A stretch of DNA of 64,000 nt, taken from Flavobacteriaceae bacterium UBA3339 (GTDB lineage Bacteria; Bacteroidota; Bacteroidia; Flavobacteriales; Flavobacteriaceae). The notes under the pieces were generated by a model that saw nothing but the letters and a program-made list of their open reading frames with translations, ran no database searches and was not told the DNA's origin. Below, in pieces: positions 17,073 through 25,698 of the stretch (position 1 is the stretch's first letter; each line of letters starts with the position of its first letter). Location of the stretch: positions 71,175 to 135,174 of the forward strand of contig DERN01000003.1 in NCBI GenBank assembly GCA_002360925.1, given 5' to 3'. A program made the position numbers and the translations under genes.

Positions 17073-18056
17073 TTGAAAGCCTTTTCTTTTTTCTTGATCT
17101 TCTCTTTGTGCTCTTTAAAATCAATAGCACAAATCGACTCGACTTATATAGGAAAATCAGAAAAAATGTACGGGGTAAAACTTTATTTCACGAAAGAAAG
17201 TTTGTCGTTGAATTACACTACAGAAGAACTCGAAGAACGAATTCTTGAACCAAACAAACCAGCAAGTATCGGAGTTGGTATTTTGTGGAAAAACTCGGAA
17301 TTAAGCTACAGCCAAAGTTTTTCATTTTTAGGCGATCGTTCCAGAAGAAAATCAAAAACCTTCGATTTCAAATACAATTATTACGGCGAACGTTTTTTAA
17401 TTGATTTGTATTTACAGCGATACAAATCTTTTTACTTACTAAATGAAGGCGACAAAACTTACGAAGCATTTCCCGATTTGCAACTTGCTATGTATGGCGT
17501 TTCGGCACAATATGTTTTTAACCATAAAAAATATTCGTTTGCGGCAACCAATTCTTTCAATAAAATTCAATTAAAATCAGCAGGAAGTTTTTTACTCGGA
17601 GCTAATATTTTTTATTCAAAAACAAGAAACACTCCAGCATTCGATCTCGAAATTCAAGATTACGATAAACGTTTAATCAGCTTTGGACCAACGGTTGGAT
17701 ATGGATATAATTTTGTTTTTTTGAAACATTATTTTACAGGAATTTCGGTTTTAATAGGCGTTAACGGAAATTTTGAAAAAAATCTTTTAACCAACCAATC
17801 TAAGTTTATTATAACTCCGCAAATACAAAGTAAGTTTTCATTGGGTTATTCTGACGATAATTGGACAATTGCTTTAGCTGCGCCAATAAACGCTTTGTTT
17901 ATTAATTATTCCGATGCACAACAATCGAATTTATTGAGTTCAAAAATCATGATTACCGCAACTAAACGTTTCGACTTAAAAAAAGAAATCCCTATTTTAA
18001 AGAAAGATTTAACCGATTACTTAAAAGAAATCACCAAAAAACCAATTGGTAAATAG
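17073..18056 (+). CDS. DUF4421 family protein, predicted outer-membrane beta-barrel
   Basis: A 327-residue exported protein of the DUF4421 type found in Bacteroidota. The beginning DSTYIGKSEKMYGVKLYFTKE and the alternating hydrophobic strands to the C-terminus suggest an outer-membrane beta-barrel. The signal peptide (FSFFLIFSLCSLKSIAQ) requires initiation at TTG 17073, since no ATG or GTG lies in a usable upstream place. The next ATG (Met about residue 32) would remove the signal, so I accept the TTG start. No specific function is known. It is monocistronic and converges on the pseudouridine synthase gene across a terminator. Confidence 0.75.
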   Translation: MKAFSFFLIFSLCSLKSIAQIDSTYIGKSEKMYGVKLYFTKESLSLNYTTEELEERILEPNKPASIGVGILWKNSELSYSQSFSFLGDRSRRKSKTFDFKYNYYGERFLIDLYLQRYKSFYLLNEGDKTYEAFPDLQLAMYGVSAQYVFNHKKYSFAATNSFNKIQLKSAGSFLLGANIFYSKTRNTPAFDLEIQDYDKRLISFGPTVGYGYNFVFLKHYFTGISVLIGVNGNFEKNLLTNQSKFIITPQIQSKFSLGYSDDNWTIALAAPINALFINYSDAQQSNLLSSKIMITATKRFDLKKEIPILKKDLTDYLKEITKKPIGK

Positions 18057-18074
18057 CTTAATATGTTATAAATA

Positions 18075-18107
18075 AAAAATCCGTTTCAAATTGAAACGGA
18101 TTTTTTG
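18075..18107. terminator. Bidirectional terminator
   Basis: A nearly loopless perfect palindrome (AAAAAATCCGTTTCAA and its complement) between the convergent DUF4421 and pseudouridine synthase genes, with T-runs on both strands. Confidence 0.85.
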
Positions 18108-18128
18108 TATCTAAAAACTAAGAATCTT

Positions 18129-19034
18129 TTATTTAATATTCTTTAAGTTTATTACTTCTTGTTCGGTTAAAAAACGCCATTGTCCGCGTGTTAAGCCCCA
18201 TTTGGTTAATCCGGCAAACATAACGCGATCTAACTTAATTACGTTGTATCCTAATTTTTCGAAAACCGAACGAACAATTTTAATATTCGATGATTTTAAT
18301 TTAATTCCAACTTCGCTTTTCGGTTGATTTTCTACATACGAAATTTCTTCCACCCAAACTTTGTGTTCATTAATGTAAACTCCGGTCTGAATCTTTTCTA
18401 AATCTTCATATTTCAAGTTTTTATCTAACGAAACATGATATAATTTAGACGAATGCTGTGCTGCGTTAGTAAATTTCTGAATCATTTCGTTGTCGTTCGT
18501 ATATAACAACAAACCAACTGTTGTTTTATCCATTCGCCCAACCGGTTTTAAAGTAGATGTAGCAGCATTGCGAACCAAATCGTAAGCACTTGATACATTT
18601 TCATCGTCCGAAGTCGAAAAACCTTTTGGTTTGTTCAATAAAACATATACTTTCTTTTCAGGATTTACCGAAACTCCGTCAAAAACAACTTTATCGTTTG
18701 GTTTTACTTTATATCCCATTTCGGTTACAACCACGCCATTTACCATGACATTTCCCGACTGAATATATAAATCGGCATCTCTTCTAGAACAAACACCCGA
18801 ATTGGCAATATATTTATTCAAACGGATTGTGTCATCTTTTACAACTGCAGGTTTTGCAGAACGAACAGGTTTATCATCGTTATGTTGTTTAAAAGGTTTA
18901 TCAGACTTTTTAAACGGTTTTTCAAACTTAGAAAAAGGCTTTCCTCCCGGTTTGTTTTTATTAGATGAACCTCCTTTTGAAAAAGATGTTTTTTTATTAT
19001 CTCTATTGTTTTTATTTCCGCCTCGCGTATTCAT
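18129..19034 (-). CDS. RsuA/RluB-type rRNA pseudouridine synthase
   Basis: A 301-residue RNA-modifying enzyme. The first ~70 residues are a low-complexity basic tail (Lys, Asn, Gly, Phe with repeated KPFK-like units). An S4 RNA-binding domain follows (IRLNKYIANSGVCSRRDADLYI). The catalytic domain has the family motif GRMDKTTVGLLL, with the catalytic Asp in GRMD, and ends with LTRGQWRFLTEQEV. By similarity it isomerises uridines in 23S rRNA (RluB position 2605 equivalent), but the exact target is an inference. It is divergent from a small membrane protein gene; its -7 promoter box lies 18 bases upstream. Confidence 0.88.
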   Translation of the reverse strand: MNTRGGNKNNRDNKKTSFSKGGSSNKNKPGGKPFSKFEKPFKKSDKPFKQHNDDKPVRSAKPAVVKDDTIRLNKYIANSGVCSRRDADLYIQSGNVMVNGVVVTEMGYKVKPNDKVVFDGVSVNPEKKVYVLLNKPKGFSTSDDENVSSAYDLVRNAATSTLKPVGRMDKTTVGLLLYTNDNEMIQKFTNAAQHSSKLYHVSLDKNLKYEDLEKIQTGVYINEHKVWVEEISYVENQPKSEVGIKLKSSNIKIVRSVFEKLGYNVIKLDRVMFAGLTKWGLTRGQWRFLTEQEVINLKNIK

Positions 19035-19051
19035 TTTTGAAAAAATTTCTA

Positions 19052-19059
19052 CAAAGATA
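19052..19059 (-). promoter_or_regulatory. -7 promoter element (TATCTTTG) of pseudouridine synthase gene
   Basis: A perfect TAnnTTTG on the minus strand, 18 bases upstream of the start codon, implying a very short leader. Confidence 0.45.
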
Positions 19060-19107
19060 CAAGAATATTTAGCATCTTTACATGAAGATTTAAATTGTAA
19101 AAAAGTT

Positions 19108-19587
19108 ATGAAAAGTAAATGGATGATCTTGATTTTAATTCAAGCAGTAATAAGCCTTGTTGCCGGAATTTTACTTTCTAAAATGTCGTTAATCGGCAAA
19201 ATAGGAGTTTCTACTTTTTATACCGAATACGGTTTTTTAAAACATTGGTATAAAGGTTTTGCTGCCGTTTTTTTGATTCAACTACTGCTTATTGCCATTT
19301 TATGGATTGTAAAACGAATTACTTCTTATAAAAATTTTAGTATTGTAAATCTTGTATTTATTGTTTTAGGTCTTTTAGGATTGTTTTATACGTATTACGA
19401 TTTTACTTCGACAAGTCATAAATACATGAACAGTAAATTTCATACCGGCGGATATTTATTTTGGTTAGGCTGGTTTACAACGTGCATCTTTTTCTTTTTT
19501 GCCCGAGTAAAACCAAAACCGGTTTCTGAAACCATTATCATTAAAGAAGAACCAAAAGAACTTCCTAAAACCAATTCAGAAATCTAA
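19108..19587 (+). CDS. Small membrane protein, unknown function
   Basis: A 159-residue protein with about four transmembrane segments (residues about 5-25, 48-70, 78-98, 116-136) and a charged C-terminal tail rich in Lys, Glu and Pro. I recognise no family. The open frame extends upstream to 18802, but that part lies antisense inside the pseudouridine synthase gene. The ATG at 19108 gives a normal membrane-protein N-terminus (MKSKWMILILIQ). A second small membrane protein gene follows 59 bases downstream. Confidence 0.65.
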   Translation: MKSKWMILILIQAVISLVAGILLSKMSLIGKIGVSTFYTEYGFLKHWYKGFAAVFLIQLLLIAILWIVKRITSYKNFSIVNLVFIVLGLLGLFYTYYDFTSTSHKYMNSKFHTGGYLFWLGWFTTCIFFFFARVKPKPVSETIIIKEEPKELPKTNSEI

Positions 19588-19646
19588 TTTAGACACTATT
19601 TTTCACAATTATTCGTTAAGTATAATAGTAACTAAACGTGTAAATT

Positions 19647-20003
19647 ATGAAAAACAAAAAATTCTTTATTTTAAACAGCGCCGAATACTTTCTAATTACA
19701 GCAGTATTGTATTATTGGTTTTTAACAAGTTCGTTATGGAATCCAATAGCAATTGCTTTGTTATTAATATTGATTTTTCAAATCATTTTCAGAAATAAAG
19801 TTATTGGAATCATTTTCCCTATGATCTTAACGTTTCTCTGTTTGTATATGATATTAGCATTGATATCAGAAGTTCATGAATTTGAAAGTTTTAATAACAA
19901 GGCTCAAAAAATGTTATTTATTGGATTGGCTTATTTTCTTGGAACAATTGCCATTTCTTCTTTAATGTTCCTCAATTATTTTAAAAGAATTATGAAAGCT
20001 TAA
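19647..20003 (+). CDS. Small membrane protein, unknown function
   Basis: A 118-residue protein with four predicted transmembrane helices (residues about 12-28, 33-50, 53-75, 88-110) and short basic ends. I recognise no family. It follows another small four-helix protein on the same strand and ends before a bidirectional terminator. The ATG start is preceded by an A/T-rich stretch, usual here. Confidence 0.6.
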   Translation: MKNKKFFILNSAEYFLITAVLYYWFLTSSLWNPIAIALLLILIFQIIFRNKVIGIIFPMILTFLCLYMILALISEVHEFESFNNKAQKMLFIGLAYFLGTIAISSLMFLNYFKRIMKA

Positions 20004-20026
20004 TTTCTTTCTAACGATTAATATAC

Positions 20027-20057
20027 AAAAGCGTTTCTAAAATTTAGAAGCGCTTTT
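20027..20057. terminator. Bidirectional terminator
   Basis: AAAAGCG-TTCTAA pairs with TTAGAA-CGCTTTT, T-runs on both sides, between the convergent small membrane protein and UbiA genes. Confidence 0.75.
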
Positions 20058-20071
20058 TTTATTATAATTCT

Positions 20072-21001
20072 TTAACTTAAAAATGGTTGAACTAATTGCT
20101 TTCCGTTTATGATAACTTGTGGATTGATTAATACAATGGAAAGAACTCCTAAAATGATAATCAATTTTAAAAGAATATGAAGTTTTTTATAATCGGATTG
20201 TGTTTCGGCTTGAAACAGAAAAATAATGAAAGCTAAAAGCAAACCGCTACTTACATAAAAATAATACTGCATATAGCCTACTTCGTAAAAAGTAATTAAC
20301 GCATAAGCAGGAATTAATGTAAGAATGATTAAAAAACAAATGAGATATTTTGAAATATCGCTTCCAAAACGAACTGGAATTGTTTGGTAATTATTTGCAA
20401 AATCGCCTTTTAAGTTTTCAAGATCTTTTACAAACTCTCGAATCAAAATGATTAAATACAAATAAAAACCGTGCGCGAAAATTCCCCAACTAAAATTCTG
20501 AAAGTGCATTAAAATTCCAAAAAACGGTAATAAAACCAGAAACGAAGCGGTAATATTTCCAACAATTGGATATTTCTTTAATTTGTGCGAATAAAACCAG
20601 AGTATGAAAATGTACACTGCATAGAAAAAAGCTGCTTTAAACGAAACCAACCAAGCCAACGCTACACTTAAGAAATTTAATAAAAAATAAATTTTAAACT
20701 GTGTTTCCTTGCTGACTTTTTTATCGATAGAAGATTTAAAAGGTCGATTAATCAGATCTTTTTCAGTGTCGTAAAAATTATTGATAATATAGCCCGAAGC
20801 AATTGCTAGCGAACTACTTATAATAATTAAAAACAAGTGAATATCTGTTAAAACAGTAATGGCTCTCGTTTGAGAGCCAAAAATAAAGATTGCCGAAAGA
20901 TATTGTGCTAAAACAACAACGGCTATATTGTATCCGCGAACAACAGAAAAAATACTCAAAAACTTGAGCGACATCCATTTTAGTTTTCGCGTTAATTTCA
21001 T
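20072..21001 (-). CDS. UbiA family prenyltransferase (geranylgeranylglycerol-phosphate transferase-like)
   Basis: A 309-residue polytopic protein (about eight to nine helices) of the UbiA superfamily. Both Asp-rich prenyl-diphosphate/Mg motifs are present: NNFYDTEKDLINRP (residues about 68-81) and FVKDLENLKGDFANNYQTIP. Flavobacterial copies next to mevalonate kinase are usually annotated as geranylgeranylglycerol-phosphate geranylgeranyltransferase, an ether-lipid-type reaction, but other acceptors (quinone, sugar, heme) are not excluded. It starts four bases after the mevalonate kinase stop, so the isoprenoid precursor enzyme and this prenyl user are one operon. Confidence 0.8.
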   Translation of the reverse strand: MKLTRKLKWMSLKFLSIFSVVRGYNIAVVVLAQYLSAIFIFGSQTRAITVLTDIHLFLIIISSSLAIASGYIINNFYDTEKDLINRPFKSSIDKKVSKETQFKIYFLLNFLSVALAWLVSFKAAFFYAVYIFILWFYSHKLKKYPIVGNITASFLVLLPFFGILMHFQNFSWGIFAHGFYLYLIILIREFVKDLENLKGDFANNYQTIPVRFGSDISKYLICFLIILTLIPAYALITFYEVGYMQYYFYVSSGLLLAFIIFLFQAETQSDYKKLHILLKLIIILGVLSIVLINPQVIINGKQLVQPFLS

Positions 21002-21004
21002 TAT

Positions 21005-21943
21005 TTAGAAACGGTAAACCAATTCTAGTTTATAATCTTTTAAAGCTTCTTTTGCTTTTTCGTAATCAGCTGCAAAACCTAAAATATAGCCTCCGCCACC
21101 CGATCCGCAAAGTTTTAGATAATAATCGTTACTATCGATTCCTTGTTGCCAAACATTATGGAACTTCTCCGGAATCATAGGTTTAAAATGACTTAAAGCA
21201 ATTTTAGATAATTGTTTGGTATTACTGAACAAGGTTTTAAAATCGCCTTTCAAGAAATTCTCAACACATAAATCGGTATATTTTGTAAACTGCGATTTCA
21301 TCATCGTACGGAAACCTTCATTCTTAAGATTATCCATAAAAATACTGATCATTGGTGCGGTTTCACCAACCATTTCTGAATCAATCAAAAACACACCACC
21401 TTTTCCTTCTGCTTTTTGAGTTGGAATTCCGGCTGGTTCAATATGATCTTTTGAATTGATTAAAATCGGTAAGCTTAAATATGAATTCAATGGATCTAAA
21501 CCAGAGCTTGTTCCGTGGAAAAAAGATTCCATTCTTCCGAAAATCTTTTTAAGCGACAACAATTTATCACGATTTAAATTTTCTAAAACAGTAATTTTAT
21601 TTTTCGCGTATTTATCATAAATAGCTGCAACTAAAGCTCCACTGCTACCAACTCCGTATCCTTGCGGAATACTAGAATCGAAATACATTCCGGCATTAAC
21701 ATCTTTATTCAAAACATATAAATCAAACTGAACCAAATCAGATTCGTTTGTAGAAAGCTGTTCTAAATACGACGCAAAAGCCTTTAAGCTTTGATTTGAT
21801 TTTATTGCTTCGCTTGATTCATTTCCATCAATTTTCAACGCTCCGTTGTAGAAATTATAAGGAATCGACAAACCTTTAGAATCTTTAATGATTCCGTATT
21901 CGCCAAACAATAAAATTTTCGAGTAAAACAATGGACCTTTCAT
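21005..21943 (-). CDS. mvk: Mevalonate kinase (GHMP kinase)
   Basis: A 312-residue GHMP kinase that phosphorylates mevalonate with ATP in the mevalonate route to isopentenyl diphosphate. The ATP-binding motif is GYGVGSSGALVAAIYDKY (residues about 95-112), and the C-terminal motif CGSGGGGYILGF closes the active site. The start MKGPLFYSKILLFGEYGII is typical of kinases of this group. It is the first gene of a two-gene unit with the UbiA prenyltransferase. Other mevalonate pathway genes lie 11-16 kb away on the same strand. Confidence 0.85.
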   Translation of the reverse strand: MKGPLFYSKILLFGEYGIIKDSKGLSIPYNFYNGALKIDGNESSEAIKSNQSLKAFASYLEQLSTNESDLVQFDLYVLNKDVNAGMYFDSSIPQGYGVGSSGALVAAIYDKYAKNKITVLENLNRDKLLSLKKIFGRMESFFHGTSSGLDPLNSYLSLPILINSKDHIEPAGIPTQKAEGKGGVFLIDSEMVGETAPMISIFMDNLKNEGFRTMMKSQFTKYTDLCVENFLKGDFKTLFSNTKQLSKIALSHFKPMIPEKFHNVWQQGIDSNDYYLKLCGSGGGGYILGFAADYEKAKEALKDYKLELVYRF

Positions 21944-21963
21944 ATCGTTTTATTTGTGTTAAA

Positions 21964-21971
21964 CAAAGGTA
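21964..21971 (-). promoter_or_regulatory. -7 promoter element (TACCTTTG) of mvk-ubiA
   Basis: A perfect TAnnTTTG on the minus strand, 21 bases before the mevalonate kinase start. A TTG lies upstream with a shorter than usual spacer (15 bases). Confidence 0.45.
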
Positions 21972-22046
21972 CTAGTTTTTTCTATACAAAAGCTTGAATG
22001 TTCTTTTTTTTCAACGTAGCTTTTTCTGCTAACAGAAAACTGATTA

Positions 22047-22430
22047 TCAATCTATAAACATAATATTACACATCAAACTTTTAGCAATATTGGTTGCGTT
22101 GTACTTAACATCTTCTGCGTTTGGACCTGTAAAAAGTTCATCAACTGTACTATTAAATAAATGAATCCAATGTTGAAAATGAGTTTCGCTCATTTTACTT
22201 TTTCGATGAAGTTCTTTGTGTACCTGCATTGGATTTCCTTTAAATCTACCAGTTCCAAACAATACGACTTCCCAAAAATCATACATTTTAGGTATATGGA
22301 TATTCCAATTGGTTTTAGCTACCTCGTTAAACAAATAGCCAATTACTTCGTCGTTTTGAACGATTTTATAAAAACGATCCACTAATAACTCTATATCCTT
22401 GCGATCTAAAATATCTTGTTTAAGTTCCAT
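22047..22430 (-). CDS. Group III truncated hemoglobin
   Basis: A 127-residue globin of the trHb3 (Ctb-like) type. The helices and key residues are visible: VDRFYKIVQNDEVIGYLF (helix B with the B10-region Tyr/Phe), then the WNIHIPKMYDFW segment of group III, then the proximal His in VHKELHRKSKM, and HFQHWIHLF. Group III globins of Campylobacter relatives are linked to oxygen and NO chemistry. Here the gene sits beside the nos operon and has an upstream copy of the palindrome that precedes the other nitrogen-oxide genes, supporting an NO-related role by context. Confidence 0.87.
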   Translation of the reverse strand: MELKQDILDRKDIELLVDRFYKIVQNDEVIGYLFNEVAKTNWNIHIPKMYDFWEVVLFGTGRFKGNPMQVHKELHRKSKMSETHFQHWIHLFNSTVDELFTGPNAEDVKYNATNIAKSLMCNIMFID

Positions 22431-22441
22431 TGTTTTTATTT

Positions 22442-22487
22442 CAAATTTCTTCTAAACAAACCGTTTAAGCATATGACTTTAATCATA
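22442..22487 (-). promoter_or_regulatory. FNR-like box A and promoter of truncated hemoglobin gene
   Basis: The palindrome TATGACTTTAATCATA (22472-22487; one mismatch to perfect symmetry) is centred at 22479.5. On the minus strand a -7-like element GAAATTTG (22449-22442) begins 30.5 bases downstream. The start codon is 12 bases further on. It has the same geometry as boxes B and C. A terminator lies directly on the other side, so only the minus direction is used. Confidence 0.7.
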
Positions 22488-22489
22488 AC

Positions 22490-22519
22490 AAAAAAGGTTT
22501 CCTTTAAAAAGGAAACCTC
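22490..22519 (-). terminator. Terminator of the nos operon
   Basis: The hairpin AGGTTTCCTTT/AAAGGAAACCT has its T-run on the minus strand, 50-75 bases past the nosY stop. It separates the nos operon from the hemoglobin promoter immediately beyond. Confidence 0.8.
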
Positions 22520-22567
22520 GGTTTAAAGCTCGTTTTATCATTTGAACTTTAGAAAAAAAATGTATTT

Positions 22568-23335
22568 TTATAAGTCTTTTTTTATGAACTTTTTTAAAGA
22601 GATCCAAAATGGAATAATAATCCATGAACACAACAGCAAAAACGAAACGATTAATCCTGTAGAAGTTCCGAAAAAGTTTTTAAAAACCGCACCGGTGTAT
22701 CCCATCATTGCCGAAATATCCAATTGTAATAATATTTGGATTCTAGCTAGATCGATCGGACTTAACGCTGTTATACCTACCATTGCATTTTCAATCGGAT
22801 ATTCGGATAATTGGAATAGTAAAAACAATACAATTCCATCGAAAAGCAAAGCAAAATACAGCCATAGCATGATACTAATTCCGATTCCTTTGGCTTTATC
22901 GCGTGTAAGAATGGAACTTAAACAAGCTAAAGATGTAAAAACCATGCTGATCATGATTCCCATTAATATCATCATAATTCCAATATTATCAAGGGAATAA
23001 ACCAAAAGCGGAATTCCGGCTCCGAGTAAAAAAGCGAGAATCAGACTTAAAGACAATCCTAAAAACAAACCAGTCCAGATTTTCTTTCGTTTGACCGGCT
23101 GACTTAAAAGGAGTTCGATAAATTCGGAACTATTGTAAATATATATGGTAGAAAATAAAATAGAAACCAATGGAACCGTAAATAAAATAACATTTAAAAT
23201 GGTTAACAAGCCCTTAGCGGAGTTATCTTCCATAGCGAAAGAACTCCACGACAAAATCCCGAGCATTAAGGTATAAGCGATAATGATTTTACTTTTTAAA
23301 ATATCCAGAAAAATAATCTTGATGATTTTATTCAT
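22568..23335 (-). CDS. nosY: NosY-like ABC-2 type permease
   Basis: A 255-residue integral membrane protein with about six helices, the permease partner of the NosF ATPase. Together NosDFY act in delivery of material (sulfur or copper assembly) for maturation of the CuZ centre of nitrous-oxide reductase. Typical ABC-2 elements seen are the N-terminal FLDILKSKIIIAYTLM, the FIELLLSQPVKRKKIWTG coupling segment and LACLSSILTRDKAKGIGIS. It is the last gene of the operon and its start overlaps nosF by eight bases. A terminator follows. Confidence 0.88.
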   Translation of the reverse strand: MNKIIKIIFLDILKSKIIIAYTLMLGILSWSSFAMEDNSAKGLLTILNVILFTVPLVSILFSTIYIYNSSEFIELLLSQPVKRKKIWTGLFLGLSLSLILAFLLGAGIPLLVYSLDNIGIMMILMGIMISMVFTSLACLSSILTRDKAKGIGISIMLWLYFALLFDGIVLFLLFQLSEYPIENAMVGITALSPIDLARIQILLQLDISAMMGYTGAVFKNFFGTSTGLIVSFLLLCSWIIIPFWISLKKFIKKDL

Positions 23336-24041
23336 AATTCAATTGCTTTTTTAAAACATTCGCGATTGCTTTCGAAATTCTTTCTTCGTTTGTGTCTTCT
23401 TTTAACTGTTCTACCGTTTTATGAAAGCGAATGCTTCCGTCTTGCATAAAAATAATTTCGCTTACCAAATCATCTAATTCGCTTAAAAGATGGGATGTGA
23501 TCAAGATTAATTTACCTTTCTGTCTTTCTTTGATGATTTTTTCCTTGAGAATTTCAGAAGCTAATACATCTAAACCCGCCGTTGGCTCGTCGAGAATTAA
23601 AACATCGGGATGAAACATAAAAGCCAATGCAGCACTTACTTTTTGAGTAGTTCCACCTGAAAGTGTACTCATTTTCTTATTTACTAAGTCGTTCAATTTA
23701 TACGCATGATACAAATCAAGATCCAGATGATTACTTTGTCTGATTTCCTTAACCATTTCAAAAACCTGACCTATCGTCATATTATCCGGATAACGACCAA
23801 TCTGCGGCATATAACCGATGTGGTTTCGATACTGAAAAGCATTCAGAATAGAAGTCCCATTAAATTCAATTGTACCATCATCTGGAACAACCATTCCTAA
23901 AACACATTTGATGATGGTTGTTTTTCCACATCCATTTGGACCAATCAATGCGATAGATTGCCCTTCATTACAGGAAACCGAAATGTCTTTGAGAATGTGT
24001 AATTTCCCAAACTTCTTATGGAGTTTTTTTATTTTGATCAT
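23328..24041 (-). CDS. nosF: NosF-like ABC transporter ATPase
   Basis: A 237-residue ATPase with Walker A GPNGCGKTT (residues about 33-41), the signature LSGGTTQKVSAALAF, Walker B VLILDEPTAGLD and the switch His in LITSHLLSEL. It powers the NosY permease in CuZ-centre maturation. The gene overlaps nosD by four bases (ATGA type) and nosY by eight, so translation is coupled through the operon. Confidence 0.92.
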   Translation of the reverse strand: MIKIKKLHKKFGKLHILKDISVSCNEGQSIALIGPNGCGKTTIIKCVLGMVVPDDGTIEFNGTSILNAFQYRNHIGYMPQIGRYPDNMTIGQVFEMVKEIRQSNHLDLDLYHAYKLNDLVNKKMSTLSGGTTQKVSAALAFMFHPDVLILDEPTAGLDVLASEILKEKIIKERQKGKLILITSHLLSELDDLVSEIIFMQDGSIRFHKTVEQLKEDTNEERISKAIANVLKKQLNYE

Positions 24042-25288
24042 AACTTTATCGAGCGTATTAAAGGTTTTTCGTCTTTGAAATAATCAGGGGTTATACTAGG
24101 CAGGACTTTCTCGGATTTATCTAAAAGGGTAATCATAAAACTTCTATACAACAACATAGCAGCCGGATTTTTTTCAACTAAAACTGTAAATAGACTCAGC
24201 GGATGATAAGGAACATCGCCAATTCCGTCTTTGTTTAAATCATAACCTTCGTACTTATCCCAGTAATTTCCGTTAAATAATTTTACTTTTAATTTTCCGT
24301 TTGTTGCAACATCAAAAGTATTGCGTACGAAATTGTTATTTGTAACAACCGCTTCACTGCTACTGGCGTTCAATTTTAATGCCCAACCGTTCCTTAAAAA
24401 ATGGTTATTTCGAATTTCAATTCGATTAGCTCCATCTCCATACACCGCAATGGTATTATCACTGAATTCGTTTCCAATAATTTTACTATCGTCAATTTCT
24501 TTAAGTAAAACTCCATAAGCGGCACTTCCCCAACTTTGCGTAAACGTATTTTCAATTATTTCAACGCGCTTACTGTACATAACCGCAACTCCTGCACCGT
24601 TTTTTTGGAACAGATTCTTTTTAAATAGGTTGTCGTGCGAAAACATAAAATGCATACCGTATCTTTTATTGCCAATACTTTTGTTATTCTCGATATGCGA
24701 TTTCTTTACAAATTCTAGATAAATTCCGTCCCTATGTCCTTCAATCGTGTTATTTTCAATGGTCAAATGTTCCGATTTCCAGATATGAATTCCGTTTGCA
24801 GACGGCTTTCCTTTTGTCTGTCCGGAAGTCAATTTGTTGTTTAGATAGGAAATATATGACGAGTTGATGGTATGAATCCCAAAGAAATTATTTTTGAACT
24901 TGCAATTTTCTATTCTAACATGCTGTGCATTTTTAATCTTTAAAGCAGCAATATCGTTAAAACTAGAACTACCCGAATTTGAAAAAAGAATATTTTTTAT
25001 AACTACGTTATCATGTTCAACCAATAAATTCTCGTGTTTATTTTGTCCATCAATTTCAGGAAATGATTCGCCAATAATGGTAACAGCTTTATCTAAATAC
25101 AAACTCCCTTCCCTATAAATTCCGGGTTTTATGATAATGGTATCACCGTTTTGTGCTTTTTCAAATGCTTTTTTAATCGTGTTTTGTTTGCTGCCTGCTT
25201 TTACAATAATTGTTTTTGAATATGCATTATACATGGTACTAAAAAACAATAAAATTGTAATTATTTTGAATTGAAATAGTCTTTCCAT
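24038..25288 (-). CDS. nosD: NosD-like periplasmic copper/maturation protein
   Basis: A 416-residue exported protein with a signal peptide (MERLFQFKIITILLFFSTMYNAYS) followed by right-handed parallel beta-helix repeats. Many Asn-rich rungs such as IENNTIEGHRDGIYLEFV are visible between residues about 60 and 340. NosD is the periplasmic partner of the NosFY ABC transporter in assembling the N2O reductase CuZ cluster. Its 5' end overlaps the nosL coding end by 28 bases, and its 3' end overlaps nosF by four. Confidence 0.92.
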   Translation of the reverse strand: MERLFQFKIITILLFFSTMYNAYSKTIIVKAGSKQNTIKKAFEKAQNGDTIIIKPGIYREGSLYLDKAVTIIGESFPEIDGQNKHENLLVEHDNVVIKNILFSNSGSSSFNDIAALKIKNAQHVRIENCKFKNNFFGIHTINSSYISYLNNKLTSGQTKGKPSANGIHIWKSEHLTIENNTIEGHRDGIYLEFVKKSHIENNKSIGNKRYGMHFMFSHDNLFKKNLFQKNGAGVAVMYSKRVEIIENTFTQSWGSAAYGVLLKEIDDSKIIGNEFSDNTIAVYGDGANRIEIRNNHFLRNGWALKLNASSSEAVVTNNNFVRNTFDVATNGKLKVKLFNGNYWDKYEGYDLNKDGIGDVPYHPLSLFTVLVEKNPAAMLLYRSFMITLLDKSEKVLPSITPDYFKDEKPLIRSIKL

Positions 25289-25698
25289 GATAAAATGGTT
25301 CCTGAATGTTTAGATTGATTTTCCTTCAAAACGATTTCGTCTGCAAAAGCAGCTATGTTTGAGCCCATCGGACTTTTTAGTTCCGGATTGTGTAATAAAA
25401 AGCTTTTATCCGCTGGAAGTAATTTTTCTGTTCCTTCGAAATCAATGATCCAAAGCGAAAGAACCTGATCTTTAACTACGAGTTCATCCTGAAGAAAAAC
25501 TTTCATACAATACAAGTCATCAAACTTATAAACTCTTCCTTTTTTAGTTACCAATTCGGCTCCATAACGGTTATCGCTTATGTTCATTTTACAATGATCA
25601 CAATCATCCAAACCAAACTCAATAGGTTTAGGCTCTTTACTACAAGAGATTAAGAAAACAGTTAAAAACGAAATCATTAAAAACGACTGTAACTTCAT
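25261..25698 (-). CDS. nosL: NosL copper chaperone lipoprotein
   Basis: A 145-residue lipoprotein (MKLQSFLMISFLTVFLISC) with the NosL Cu(I)-binding segment CDHCKMNISD after the GLDD turn. A second conserved region, KFDDLYCMKVFL, also contains Cys and Met. NosL donates copper to nitrous-oxide reductase in the periplasm. It overlaps the upstream membrane protein gene by four bases and nosD by 28. Confidence 0.93.
   Translation of the reverse strand: MKLQSFLMISFLTVFLISCSKEPKPIEFGLDDCDHCKMNISDNRYGAELVTKKGRVYKFDDLYCMKVFLQDELVVKDQVLSLWIIDFEGTEKLLPADKSFLLHNPELKSPMGSNIAAFADEIVLKENQSKHSGTILSWKDYFNSK

Noticed and set aside
18802..19107. Upstream extension of the small membrane protein gene
   Set aside because: The extension is antisense to the pseudouridine synthase coding region; a natural membrane-protein start exists at 19108.
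22542..23000. 152-codon plus-strand open frame
   Set aside because: It lies antisense inside nosY, whose product, operon overlaps and membrane pattern are clear.
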